From Lachnospiraceae bacterium (GTDB lineage Bacteria; Bacillota; Clostridia; Lachnospirales; Lachnospiraceae), in contig JAAWAC010000012.1 of assembly GCA_022791975.1 (NCBI GenBank), positions 1 through 58,517 on the forward strand: DNA of 58,517 bases, in the 5' to 3' direction. Below, piece after piece: positions 34,443 to 42,425 of this stretch. Below the pieces are notes generated by a model, which saw only the letters and a program-made list of their open reading frames with translations, did no database searches and was not told where the DNA came from. Position 1 is the first letter of the stretch. Each line of letters starts with the position of its first letter. Both the position numbers and the translations under genes were made by a program.

Positions 34443-36227
34443 CTAGAACTTGGCTAAAATTTCTTTTGCAATCTTATCACCCTGGGCCTCCGCCTTCCGC
34501 AGCCAATATAGGCCTGCCTTTTGATCCTTTTTCACATGATCTCCCATGAGATGCATGCCTCCCAGAGCTCTCTGGGCCTGGGCATTTCCGGCTTCCGCCG
34601 CTCTTTGCAGGAAAGAGGTGGCCTTTTCCCAATCCTGCTTTACATCCTCCCCCTTAATATACATGTCGGCGAGACGGACCATGGAGGCCGACTGTCCGGC
34701 TTCCGCAGCCATTTCTGACCAATAGAGGCACCTGGAAATATTTTTCTCTATACGCTTTCCCTCATAGTAAAGGCTTCCCAGCAAGTTCTGCGCCGTGGGA
34801 TCTGCCATCGCTCCCTTCTCCAGATAGGCCACAGCCACCTGCATATTTGCGTTCTCCTGCTGTAACAAAACAGCGCCAATGAAATTCAGGGCCTTTTTGG
34901 ATCCCATGCAGGCAGCCTCATGCATATAGAGCAGTCCCTCGTCACGGTCACCACCATTTAACTGCCTGACCGCCTCCTTGTAGATCTCTTCCTCCGTCAT
35001 CTTTCCCTCTGGTCCCATGATTGTCAGAAGATTCTCCCTGGACTCCTCATAGCCGTTATCGATAGCCCTCCGGGTCCACTCCCGTGCCTTATGCAGATCT
35101 TTCTCCACATCTCTTCCCTGGGCATAAAAAAGCCCCAGCATATCCTGAGCCTCCGGACAGCCAAGCTCTGCTGATATCTGCACACACTCTAAATACTTCT
35201 TATCTCCCTCTTCAAAGAGATCCAAGCCTGCGGACAAATATTTATGTGCCAGGGCAATGATCTCTTCCTGGGACTCCCTTTCCAGAATCTGTATAATGGC
35301 ACTGCTCATATATGTCTGGTCTGGCTCTGGTTTTTTCATGGGAAGCCATTCGTCACCCTCCCCGGATCTTCCGGAAGCGCTCTCCTGGCTATATGCCGGT
35401 TCCTCCTTATAATCTTCGTCCCAATCCTGGTCATCGCCGCCCTCCCAATCCTCCGCATCTCCGGAACGGATAATCTGCAGGGCCTGCTGAGCCTCCTCAC
35501 TTCCCTGGGCGGCCGCCTCCTCAAACCACTTCAGGGCCTGAGCCTCATCCTTCTCCACGCCGTCTCCCATTTCATACAAAAACCCCAAATGGTATTGTGC
35601 TGTAGCATCTCCCTGCTCCGCTGCCTTCCGGTACCAGAAGGCAGCTTCCTTTTTGTCCTCCCTGACACCAATTCCAAACTCGCATAGGCTTCCCATGCTC
35701 ACCTGGGCCTCCAGGATCCCCTCTCTGGCCGCATGGTTAAACCAATAGCAGGCGTTCTCATCACTTTTCTCCACCCCCTGCCCCTGCTGGTACATCTTTG
35801 CCAGCGCAAGCTGGGCCATTGCATGGCCTTCCCTGGCCGCCTGATCGAAATACCAGGCAGCTGCCGCGTATTGGCCGGTCCTGTAGGCCTCCTGGCCCTG
35901 CCAGTATAAATCTGCTTCTGTTCGTACCTCTTCCTTTTCCTCTGTCACAGCCTCCCGGAAATGCTCCTTCAGATAGTTCCCGGCCTCCTGGCATCCCTGC
36001 TGGTATGACTGTAACAAATATTCTTTCGCCAGCTCCAGGTCCTCCTGAGAGGGCTCTGTGCCAAATCCCCTGTGATACATAATCCCCATGTAGTATTGGG
36101 CCCCATAGTGCCCCCGATCCGCCAAATCCAAAAGGCGTACCACCGCATGTCCATAGTCCCCAGCCAAAAAAAAGGCACTTCCCTCCTGATAAAGCTCCTG
36201 CTCCGATTTTCTAGTATTTCCTCCCAT
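34443..36227 (-). CDS. Sel1-repeat (TPR-like) protein
   Basis: A 594-aa scaffold made of Sel1-like repeats with signatures such as AQYYMGIMYHRGFG, AQLALAKMYQQGQGVEK, AQYHLGFLYEMGDGVEKD, AQDMLGLFYAQGRDVEKD and AQRALGGMHLMGDHVKKD. A N-terminal repeat block (about 1-255) and a C-terminal block (about 330-594) are joined by an acidic linker (about 258-300, rich in D/E/W). There is no signal peptide, so it is cytoplasmic. Such repeats mediate protein-protein contacts. It follows cvfB by 28 nt and is likely in one operon with it. Partner unknown. Confidence 0.9.
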   Translation of the reverse strand: MGGNTRKSEQELYQEGSAFFLAGDYGHAVVRLLDLADRGHYGAQYYMGIMYHRGFGTEPSQEDLELAKEYLLQSYQQGCQEAGNYLKEHFREAVTEEKEEVRTEADLYWQGQEAYRTGQYAAAAWYFDQAAREGHAMAQLALAKMYQQGQGVEKSDENACYWFNHAAREGILEAQVSMGSLCEFGIGVREDKKEAAFWYRKAAEQGDATAQYHLGFLYEMGDGVEKDEAQALKWFEEAAAQGSEEAQQALQIIRSGDAEDWEGGDDQDWDEDYKEEPAYSQESASGRSGEGDEWLPMKKPEPDQTYMSSAIIQILERESQEEIIALAHKYLSAGLDLFEEGDKKYLECVQISAELGCPEAQDMLGLFYAQGRDVEKDLHKAREWTRRAIDNGYEESRENLLTIMGPEGKMTEEEIYKEAVRQLNGGDRDEGLLYMHEAACMGSKKALNFIGAVLLQQENANMQVAVAYLEKGAMADPTAQNLLGSLYYEGKRIEKNISRCLYWSEMAAEAGQSASMVRLADMYIKGEDVKQDWEKATSFLQRAAEAGNAQAQRALGGMHLMGDHVKKDQKAGLYWLRKAEAQGDKIAKEILAKF

Positions 36228-36255
36228 ATCGCTTTGCCCCCCTTGTAGAAGTTTT

Positions 36256-37089
36256 TTACCTTCGTAAAATCCGCTTCTCTGTTATCTCTATTTTTCCCTC
36301 CTTCAGCAAATGTCCCACGGCCCTTTTAAATGCATTTTTGCTCAGATGCAGCTCCCGCTCTATGATTTCCGGGGATACTTTATCGTTAAACGGAAGCACC
36401 CCATCATACTCCTCCAGAACCTGGAGAACCAGCTGGGCATCCTTTTCCATCTGCTGGGGAATCCTTTCACGCACGCTTAAATCAAGCTTTCCGTCCTCCT
36501 TCACTCCCCGTACCCGGGCCTCCACCAACTGGCCCACAGTCAGGTTTCCAAAGTACTCCTGTCTGTTTATAAGTCCGGAAAACGTATCATCCACCGCCAC
36601 AAAAGCGCCGAAATTATCACTGATTTCATAGACCCTGCCCTTTACCATATCATCTTTTTTATAGGGAGCATCGGTGCGCAGATAATGATACACCTTCATA
36701 GTTCCGCAGAGGCGGCCGCTCTTGTCCAGATAAAGGGCCGCCAGAACCTCCTCTCCCGGACGCACCCGTCTGGTCTGCTCCCGAAAGGGAAGCAACAGAT
36801 CCTTTTCCAGTCCCCAGTCTAAAAAGGCACCTATTTTTCCCACATCTGCCACCTTTAATACCGCCGTCTCCCCCAGAGCCAGCTTCGGCATATGGGTGGT
36901 GGAGATAAGCCTGTCCCTGGAATCCCGGTAGACAAACACCTCCAGGGTATCCCCCACCTGGCTTCCCTCCGGCACCTGCTTGGCTGGCAGCAATACTCGC
37001 ACCTGATCCTCTCTGCTCTCTGCCAGATACACACCAAAATCCACCCGCTTCACCAGCGTCAGTGTCTGTCTTTTACCCAGCTCTATCAT
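36256..37089 (-). CDS. cvfB: CvfB/YitL-family S1 RNA-binding protein
   Basis: RNA-binding regulator, 277 aa, with three S1-like OB domains. These show LVKRVDFGVYLA, VGKIGAFLDWGLEKDLLLPF, and MVKGRVYEISDNFGAFVAVDDTFSGLI with VRGVKEDGKLDLSVRE. A C-terminal winged helix (about 225-277, SPEIIERELHLSKNAFKRAVGHLLKEGKI) follows. This is the CvfB architecture known from Staphylococcus. The start at 37089 is fixed by AAAGGAGG; the upstream extension (to 37170) overlaps the thioesterase gene. It lies 32 nt downstream of that gene. Confidence 0.92.
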   Translation of the reverse strand: MIELGKRQTLTLVKRVDFGVYLAESREDQVRVLLPAKQVPEGSQVGDTLEVFVYRDSRDRLISTTHMPKLALGETAVLKVADVGKIGAFLDWGLEKDLLLPFREQTRRVRPGEEVLAALYLDKSGRLCGTMKVYHYLRTDAPYKKDDMVKGRVYEISDNFGAFVAVDDTFSGLINRQEYFGNLTVGQLVEARVRGVKEDGKLDLSVRERIPQQMEKDAQLVLQVLEEYDGVLPFNDKVSPEIIERELHLSKNAFKRAVGHLLKEGKIEITEKRILRR

Positions 37090-37121
37090 ATGTTCCTCCT
37101 TTATAGCCTTTCCCGAAAGCC

Positions 37122-37826
37122 TTATTTTTGGAATTCCACTACCGCATAGGGCTTTCTTTCCTGGTCGCACAGGGCTACTGTACAGCGCCCCTCCATTTGC
37201 TCCACCCAGGGGAATATCTCATCCCCCAGAACTGCCTGCTTTTTATACTCTGCCCGCATTTGCCCAATGGAAAATTCGTCAGGCAAGTAGTCCTTGGCCA
37301 TCTGCACATACTGTCCATTGTTCACATGATGGTTGGTATCCAGATGAGATTTGTGAACCCAAAAGGATGCCTGGGGCTGGGCATTTTCCGGCACCGGCAC
37401 CTTCCGGGGGGCATACTCCATGGAAAGTGGCTCCTCCAGGGTATAGGCTTTGGCCACCTGTGGATCCACCTTCACCATCCTCCCCCGCCCAGTATCTAAA
37501 AATGCCCACAGAGTGTTGGCATAGGCCAAAAGCTCCCCGTCCTGCCCCCGCATGGCAAAATTGCGCAGCCCGGTAAACCCGCTGAATGCATAAGGCCAGG
37601 TCTCCACGGAAATGGCCTCACACAAATCCGCGTACCGATTCACTACAATCTGCCAGGAATTCAACACCCAGATCCGCTCCTGCCTCTCCAGATAGTTTAA
37701 TCCCACCCCCAACTCCTCCGAATGGAAGGTACTACAATCCTGAAAATAATTCAGAATGGAGAGCAGTGTTATCTTTTTGTCCTCACCCACCTCGCTGTAG
37801 CGAACCCGGCTTTGAAATGTATACAT
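37122..37826 (-). CDS. Acyl-ACP thioesterase (FatA/FatB-like, double hotdog)
   Basis: Releases fatty acids from acyl carrier protein. It has 234 aa with two hotdog domains. The first has FQDCSTFHSEELGVGL and SWQIVVNRYADL. The second has the catalytic segment HLDTNHHVNNGQYV (about residues 160-173) with the expected Asn/His. The length is typical of bacterial PF01643 proteins. It is the first gene of the thioesterase-cvfB-Sel1 operon and has a strong sigma-A promoter at 37881-37909. The chain-length specificity is not predictable here. Confidence 0.92.
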   Translation of the reverse strand: MYTFQSRVRYSEVGEDKKITLLSILNYFQDCSTFHSEELGVGLNYLERQERIWVLNSWQIVVNRYADLCEAISVETWPYAFSGFTGLRNFAMRGQDGELLAYANTLWAFLDTGRGRMVKVDPQVAKAYTLEEPLSMEYAPRKVPVPENAQPQASFWVHKSHLDTNHHVNNGQYVQMAKDYLPDEFSIGQMRAEYKKQAVLGDEIFPWVEQMEGRCTVALCDQERKPYAVVEFQK

Positions 37827-37880
37827 GTTTCTTGTGTCCTTTCCTTCATTTATACTGGATTGGTTATGGTTCTTTTTAGT

Positions 37881-37909
37881 ATTATAGACGAGAAATCAGG
37901 AATTCACAA
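37881..37909 (-). promoter_or_regulatory. Sigma-A promoter of the thioesterase-cvfB-Sel1 operon
   Basis: On the minus strand TTGTGA (37904-37909), a 17-bp spacer and perfect TATAAT (37881-37886), 55 nt upstream of the ATG. Confidence 0.85.
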
Positions 37910-37956
37910 GAATTTTCGGCCATTATCTAAAGTTCTCTCGAATCCTCCAGGAAGCA

Positions 37957-37985
37957 TTGAAAGCCCCCTGTTTCTGTGTTATGAT
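37957..37985 (+). promoter_or_regulatory. Sigma-A promoter of the 160-aa hypothetical gene
   Basis: TTGAAA (37957-37962), 17-bp spacer, TATGAT (37980-37985). It diverges from the thioesterase promoter, with the two -35 boxes 47 bp apart. Confidence 0.82.
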
Positions 37986-37993
37986 ACCTTTTA

Positions 37994-38008
37994 ACAGGAG
38001 TTTCCTGT
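37994..38008 (+). other. Small hairpin at the predicted transcript 5' end
   Basis: ACAGGA-GTT-TCCTGT begins about 8 nt after the -10 box, so the mRNA of the next gene would start with a 6-bp stem-loop. It could protect the 5' end or be an operator. Confidence 0.4.
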
Positions 38009-38048
38009 CACGGAGGGTAACAAAACGCAAACAGGAAAGGGAGGAAAC

Positions 38049-38531
38049 ATGAGCTCTTTTTCACAGAAGGTAGAACTGGCCAAGAAAATCTATTATGAGA
38101 AGCTTGCAGAAGAAGAACGATCGGCCTTTCCCTCGGCCGACAAAATCGTTGTGCGGATTTGTGAGTACATAGAGAATCAAATACTGCAAAATATTCAAAA
38201 CGGCTGTGTGGTAAAGCGCAAGGAGCTGGTGGGCAGAATTTTCAATAAATCCACGGAAGCTACCTATACCTTTGCCAGTGCAGAAATACACTTTAACTAT
38301 AAGCCGAGATTTTCCGTCAATTATATTCCCCCTGAAGAAAATGATAATTCCAGTTTTTTCATTATTGGTGTGAGCAATATGCAGGAGGCCCGGACTCTTT
38401 TGTCCGTTATTATGGAGAAGCTTGAGAATGAAAAAATTATGTTAAAAGGCAAGGAAGCCTTCTGGGAGAAGCTGAACAGCTTGAAGAGCCTGGGAAATGT
38501 CTATTTGCAGTTTGTATATGATCTGGATTGA
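38049..38531 (+). CDS. Conserved hypothetical protein, 160 aa
   Basis: Soluble protein with no membrane segment or signal peptide. The N-terminal half looks helical and charged (KVELAKKIYYEKLAEEERS), and the C-terminal half alternates beta-like and helical stretches (PRFSVNYIPP, FFIIGVSNMQEARTLLSVIMEKLENEK). No family is recognised. GGGAGG lies 5 nt upstream of the ATG. It is a single-gene unit with its own promoter and a strong terminator. No role can be inferred from neighbours. Confidence 0.75.
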   Translation: MSSFSQKVELAKKIYYEKLAEEERSAFPSADKIVVRICEYIENQILQNIQNGCVVKRKELVGRIFNKSTEATYTFASAEIHFNYKPRFSVNYIPPEENDNSSFFIIGVSNMQEARTLLSVIMEKLENEKIMLKGKEAFWEKLNSLKSLGNVYLQFVYDLD

Positions 38532-38547
38532 GATCCTGTAAAGATCC

Positions 38548-38565
38548 CCTTGTCTACTGAGGGTA
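38548..38565 (+). repeat. 18-bp intergenic motif, copy 1
   Basis: CCTTGTCTACTGAGGGTA, 16 nt after the stop of the 160-aa gene and before its terminator. Two near-identical copies are at 48397 and 53635. Confidence 0.55.
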
Positions 38566-38598
38566 AAATGGAATACTTAAAATGGGATGTAAAAATAT

Positions 38599-38649
38599 TC
38601 TCCCGGATAGGCATGTCTGTTAGGGCCTGCGGCTCCGGGAGATTTTTTT
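38599..38649 (+). terminator. Terminator of the 160-aa hypothetical gene
   Basis: Eight-bp arms TCTCCCGG/CCGGGAGA (38599-38606, 38635-38642) plus an inner AGGC/GCCT pair, then seven T residues (38643-38649). Confidence 0.92.
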
Positions 38650-38745
38650 AATTCTCTCCTGTTTTCAGGTATTTAGAACTTCCCCTGTGCAATTTAAGGC
38701 AAACTTATGTTTTCCATCACGCTGAAAGGAGTGGGATGTACCATT

Positions 38746-39648
38746 ATGGATATGTTTCAATTAAAATACTTTGTCACTGCAGCTAATCTTGCAAATTTCA
38801 CACTTGCATCCTATGAAAACAGTATTTCACAGTCCTCTCTTTCCAAGCAAATCATGAGCCTGGAGGATGAACTGGGCGTAAAGCTGTTTGAGCGAAAAAA
38901 GAGAACGGTTATTCTCACCGCAGCCGGAGAGCATTTTTTGGAATATGCCTATAAGATGCTGAATATCTACGATGAAATGCGCAACGGAATGGAAAGCTTT
39001 ACCACCTTTCAAACGCTGCCTGTTCGTGTTGCATCCATTCCCGTTATGCTCCCCTACTCCCTGGAGGATGTTATCTTCCAGATTAAGCGGGAATTCCCGG
39101 AATTGATATTCAGCATCATGGAATTGCCGGAGAGCAGCTATGTGCTGAAGGCTCTTAGACGGGAGGAATGCGATTTTGCGATTTTGCGAACCGATTTTCT
39201 AAATTCCGACATCTACCGCATCTATCCTGTTGTTGAGGATCACTTATGCGCTGTGCTCCCCACCTGTCACCCCCTGGCCGGCCAGCAGATGATTTCTCTA
39301 AAGGATTTAAAGGATGATATTTTTATACTGCCACCCAAGGCCAGCGATCTCAGGCTCATTGCGGAAAAAGCCTGTATCACCGCTGGCTTTCGCCCAAACA
39401 TAGGATGTATTACAAGTGGAAATATAGATTTAACCTTAAAGATTGCCCAGGAACAAAATATGGTTTATCTGGCTTTTGAAAATGTGATAAACTATTATCA
39501 GATGCCTGGATGTACCATTATACCGCTACACGAATCCATCAAAAGCTGGACCGCATTTGTCACTCCCAAGAGAAAGGTGTTTTCCAAGACCACCCGGAAA
39601 ATTATGGAGTTTCTGGAAAAGGAATACGCAGCCCATGCAAATTCGTAA
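38746..39648 (+). CDS. LysR-family transcriptional regulator
   Basis: DNA-binding regulator with an N-terminal winged helix-turn-helix (FQLKYFVTAANLANFTLASYENSISQSSLSKQ region, residues 3-36, then DELGVKLFERKKRTVILTAAGEHFL). A periplasmic-binding-protein-like effector domain follows (about 90-295). It is 300 aa, normal. The start is uncertain: the ATG at 38746 fits the family N-terminus, but AAAGGAG is 14 nt away. An ATG at 38707 is possible. It reads toward the aldolase-dehydrogenase operon 108 nt downstream, which it probably controls. Confidence 0.9.
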   Translation: MDMFQLKYFVTAANLANFTLASYENSISQSSLSKQIMSLEDELGVKLFERKKRTVILTAAGEHFLEYAYKMLNIYDEMRNGMESFTTFQTLPVRVASIPVMLPYSLEDVIFQIKREFPELIFSIMELPESSYVLKALRREECDFAILRTDFLNSDIYRIYPVVEDHLCAVLPTCHPLAGQQMISLKDLKDDIFILPPKASDLRLIAEKACITAGFRPNIGCITSGNIDLTLKIAQEQNMVYLAFENVINYYQMPGCTIIPLHESIKSWTAFVTPKRKVFSKTTRKIMEFLEKEYAAHANS

Positions 39649-39669
39649 TAAGTACATTCTCAATCTGAA

Positions 39670-39698
39670 TTGATTTTAAATCCCATTGTTTTTACAAT
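39670..39698 (+). promoter_or_regulatory. Sigma-A promoter of the aldolase operon
   Basis: TTGATT (39670-39675), 17-bp spacer, TACAAT (39693-39698); predicted start near 39705. Confidence 0.75.
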
Positions 39699-39705
39699 AA
39701 TTTTA

Positions 39706-39717
39706 GGTTGGCCAACC
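39706..39717. promoter_or_regulatory. Palindromic operator candidate at the aldolase-operon start point
   Basis: GGTTGGCCAACC is a perfect 12-bp palindrome covering about +1 to +12 of the predicted transcript. This place suits a repressor that blocks initiation better than a LysR activator, which normally binds upstream of -35. Confidence 0.6.
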
Positions 39718-39756
39718 AAATCTGAATCTAAGAAAATAAAAACAGGGGGTTTTAAA

Positions 39757-40665
39757 ATGAAACGGATGTATGGCGTAAATACACCCATTTCCTGTCCCAT
39801 GAATGAGGCAGGGGAGGTGGATTATGACAGCCTGAAAAGCTTGTGCAATTTCCTGATCGAAAAGGACGTGGACGGACTGTACCCCAATGGTTCCACTGGA
39901 GAGATGAGTTATCTTACCACAGAAGAACGGAAGCGTATTTTAGAATGTGTGCTGGATGCAAATAACGGCAGAAAACAGGTATTCTGTATGGTAGGCGCCC
40001 AGACAACAGCGGAGACTATTGAGCTGGCCCGCCATGCCCAGGACGCAGGTGCCGACGGAATCGGTGTGGTGACACCCAGCTACTTTAAGCTGGATCAACA
40101 GGAGCTGCTCACCTATTTCCAGCAGGTAGCAGCCAGCGTGGCTGAAGATTTTCCCATTTATCTCTATGGAATTCCCCAGCTGGCCGTCAATGATATTACC
40201 CCGGATCTGGCAGAGCGCATTGCCCGCACCTGCCCCAATGTGGTGGGAATCAAATACAGCTATCCGGATATGCCCCGGCTTCTACAGTTAATGGAGATAA
40301 GAGAGGGCGATTTCTCTGTTCTGGCAGGACCGGACGATCTGTTCTTCGCACTTCTGGCCTCCGGCGGAGATGGGACTATCTCCGGAAATTCCAATGTAAT
40401 TCCGGAGCACTTTGTAGAAATTTACCGAGCATTCCAGGCAGGAAACTATGAAAAGGCCAGGCTTCTTCAGGCCAAGACCAACCGTCTGATTACCTATATC
40501 AGCGGTCCGAACCATATGTCCAGATATAAAATCGGCCTGAAGGAAAGAGGCATTATCAAATGCTCCGCGGTCCGCAAGCCTTTGCGGGACCTGTCTCCAG
40601 AGGAAGAACATATGTTCTTAGAACAAATCAAAGCCCTGGACTATTTAGATGTAACCAAATTTTGA
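39757..40665 (+). CDS. Dihydrodipicolinate synthase / N-acetylneuraminate lyase-family aldolase
   Basis: Class I pyruvate-type aldolase, 302 aa TIM barrel. Schiff-base Lys166 lies in NVVGIKYSYP, catalytic Tyr137 in YGIP, and the carboxylate-binding GSTGE at 45-49. GSTGE and YGIP look more like sialate lyase or catabolic members than DapA, which has GTTGE. Position in an operon with RraA-type aldolase and two dehydrogenases argues for sugar-acid catabolism rather than lysine synthesis. The start at 39757 follows AGGGGG by 8 nt. An ORF extension upstream would include the promoter and is rejected. Confidence 0.9.
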   Translation: MKRMYGVNTPISCPMNEAGEVDYDSLKSLCNFLIEKDVDGLYPNGSTGEMSYLTTEERKRILECVLDANNGRKQVFCMVGAQTTAETIELARHAQDAGADGIGVVTPSYFKLDQQELLTYFQQVAASVAEDFPIYLYGIPQLAVNDITPDLAERIARTCPNVVGIKYSYPDMPRLLQLMEIREGDFSVLAGPDDLFFALLASGGDGTISGNSNVIPEHFVEIYRAFQAGNYEKARLLQAKTNRLITYISGPNHMSRYKIGLKERGIIKCSAVRKPLRDLSPEEEHMFLEQIKALDYLDVTKF

Positions 40666-40714
40666 CAAGAAACATCTCATAGAGCCGGGGCTTTCAAAGA
40701 AGGGAGTCATAAAA

Positions 40715-41425
40715 ATGAATGACAAGGAATTACTGGAAAAATTAAAAAGCTTTGATACCCCCTCCGTCACCAATGTGGTGGCTACCTATCCGGAAGATCG
40801 AGAGCATTGTCTGGGTCTTTATCATCCCTGGAATGGAAACTGGTACACGGACAGCACCTGCAAGTGTATGTTTCCTGAGCTTGGCCGTCTGGCTGGCCAT
40901 GTGGTTACCGTCACCTTTGGGCTTCCTGACACCATTACCAGACGTCCCACCTTTGCAGATCTCTACCGTGTCATCAATGAGACACCTAAGCCTGTCATTG
41001 TGGCAATCCGGCAAAATCTCCCGGAGAACCTGAAGAGAAAGAACGGCCTGTGCGGCGGCAACATGATGACAGCCTTTCGTTCCCTAGGAGTGGTGGGTGT
41101 GGTAAGCGATGGTCCCTCCCGGGATTTGGATGAAGTTCGCCCCATGGGAATCCAGTATATGCTTACCGGTGTATGTGCCGGTCATGGTCCCTTTGTCATA
41201 GAAGAAATCAACACGCCTGTATCCATCTGCGGAATGGATGTGGCCCCAGGTGAAATCATTCATATGGATGAAAACGGCGCGGTAAAATTCCCCGCTGCCT
41301 ATCTGGGACAGGTAGTTTCCCTTTGTGAAAAGCTCCAGGCCTATGAAATCAAAAAGCAGCAGAAGCTTGCCAGTACCTCCGATCCGGAACTGCTGGCAAA
41401 GATTCTTGTGGATCAATATAAGTAG
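40715..41425 (+). CDS. RraA-family (HMG/CHA aldolase-like) protein
   Basis: A 236-aa protein of the RraA / 4-hydroxy-4-methyl-2-oxoglutarate aldolase fold. The diagnostic G-X20-R-D motif is exact, Gly115 to Arg136-Asp137 (SDGPSRDLDE). These residues bind divalent metal and pyruvate enolate. Members cleave 4-hydroxy-2-oxo acids to pyruvate or decarboxylate oxaloacetate. RNase E inhibition is an unlikely role because of the operon setting. It follows the DapA-like gene by 49 nt with AAGGGAG before the ATG. Confidence 0.88.
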   Translation: MNDKELLEKLKSFDTPSVTNVVATYPEDREHCLGLYHPWNGNWYTDSTCKCMFPELGRLAGHVVTVTFGLPDTITRRPTFADLYRVINETPKPVIVAIRQNLPENLKRKNGLCGGNMMTAFRSLGVVGVVSDGPSRDLDEVRPMGIQYMLTGVCAGHGPFVIEEINTPVSICGMDVAPGEIIHMDENGAVKFPAAYLGQVVSLCEKLQAYEIKKQQKLASTSDPELLAKILVDQYK

Positions 41426-41452
41426 GAGCTCCTACTTGGCAAGGAGATTTTT

Positions 41453-42412
41453 ATGGGTAAAATATTAATATCATCCTCACATTTTGACACCTTGTGTATG
41501 GATGCCTGGAAACTGATAGAATCCCGGGGACATGAGGTTATCTATGACCCCAGCAGAGGCTTTCCTGCCTACACCTCCGAGGAATTAAAGGCGATCCTTC
41601 CGGATATCGATGGCACTCTCATTGGCCTGGATCACTACACAGAAGAATTGTTTGCAGCAGCTCCCAAATTAAAGGCTGTAGCAAAATTTGGAGTGGGCGT
41701 AGACAATATTGATGTGGAAGCAGCCACCCGCCACGGGGTCCGCGTGATCAATGCGCCTGGCATCAATTCCAACTCTGTGGCTGAGCTGGCTGTAGCCTTT
41801 ATGCTGGATCTGCTGCGCTCTGTGGTTCCCCTCCATGTGAAAATGGGGCAGGGAGTCTGGCAGCGCTTTATTGGAAGCGAACTGAAAGGGAAAACCGTGG
41901 GGCTTTTAGGCTTTGGGGCCATTGCCCGCTCTGTTGCGGAAAAGCTCAGAGCCTTTGATGCCAATGTTATCGCCTTTGATTTATACCCCAATCAGAAGGC
42001 AGCTGACCAGCTCCACGTGCGGCTGACCACCATGGATGAGGTCCTTGAAACGAGTGATATCGTAAGTATCCATGTCCCGGCAACCGAGGATACCTATCAT
42101 TTGTTCTGTGCCGAGACCTTTGCCCGCATGAAAAAAGGCTCCTATCTGGTAAATACCGCCCGTGGGGCCCTTGTAAATCTGGAGGATTTAAAAGAAGCTC
42201 TCCTCAGCGGACAGCTGGCTGGAGCTGCCCTGGATGCCTTTGAGGAGGAGCCACTCCCTGTGGATTCCCCTATTTTCCAGTGCCCCAACCTAATTTTAAC
42301 TCCCCACACCGGTGCGGAGACTGCCGATTCCTACCGCCGGGTCGCCCTGGCCACCTGCGAGTGCATCTGTGATGTGCTGGATGGGAAGGAACCTCGGTTC
42401 CATGTGAATTAA
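41453..42412 (+). CDS. D-2-hydroxyacid dehydrogenase (phosphoglycerate dehydrogenase-like)
   Basis: NAD-dependent dehydrogenase, 319 aa. The Rossmann loop is GLLGFGAIARSVA (150-162), with Asp176 after beta-2 suggesting NAD over NADP. Catalytic Arg237 (NTARGALV), the acidic EEEP cluster (264-267) and His285 (LTPHTGAE) are present. It lacks the C-terminal ACT domain of biosynthetic SerA, so a catabolic hydroxyacid is likelier than serine synthesis. AAGGAG precedes the ATG; the gene sits 27 nt after the RraA-like gene. Confidence 0.92.
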   Translation: MGKILISSSHFDTLCMDAWKLIESRGHEVIYDPSRGFPAYTSEELKAILPDIDGTLIGLDHYTEELFAAAPKLKAVAKFGVGVDNIDVEAATRHGVRVINAPGINSNSVAELAVAFMLDLLRSVVPLHVKMGQGVWQRFIGSELKGKTVGLLGFGAIARSVAEKLRAFDANVIAFDLYPNQKAADQLHVRLTTMDEVLETSDIVSIHVPATEDTYHLFCAETFARMKKGSYLVNTARGALVNLEDLKEALLSGQLAGAALDAFEEEPLPVDSPIFQCPNLILTPHTGAETADSYRRVALATCECICDVLDGKEPRFHVN

Positions 42413-42425
42413 GGGAGGGTGCCTT

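Noticed and set aside
38049..38531. 160-aa protein as a toxin or antitoxin component
   Set aside because: It is a single gene with its own promoter and terminator and no partner gene. No toxin motif is visible.
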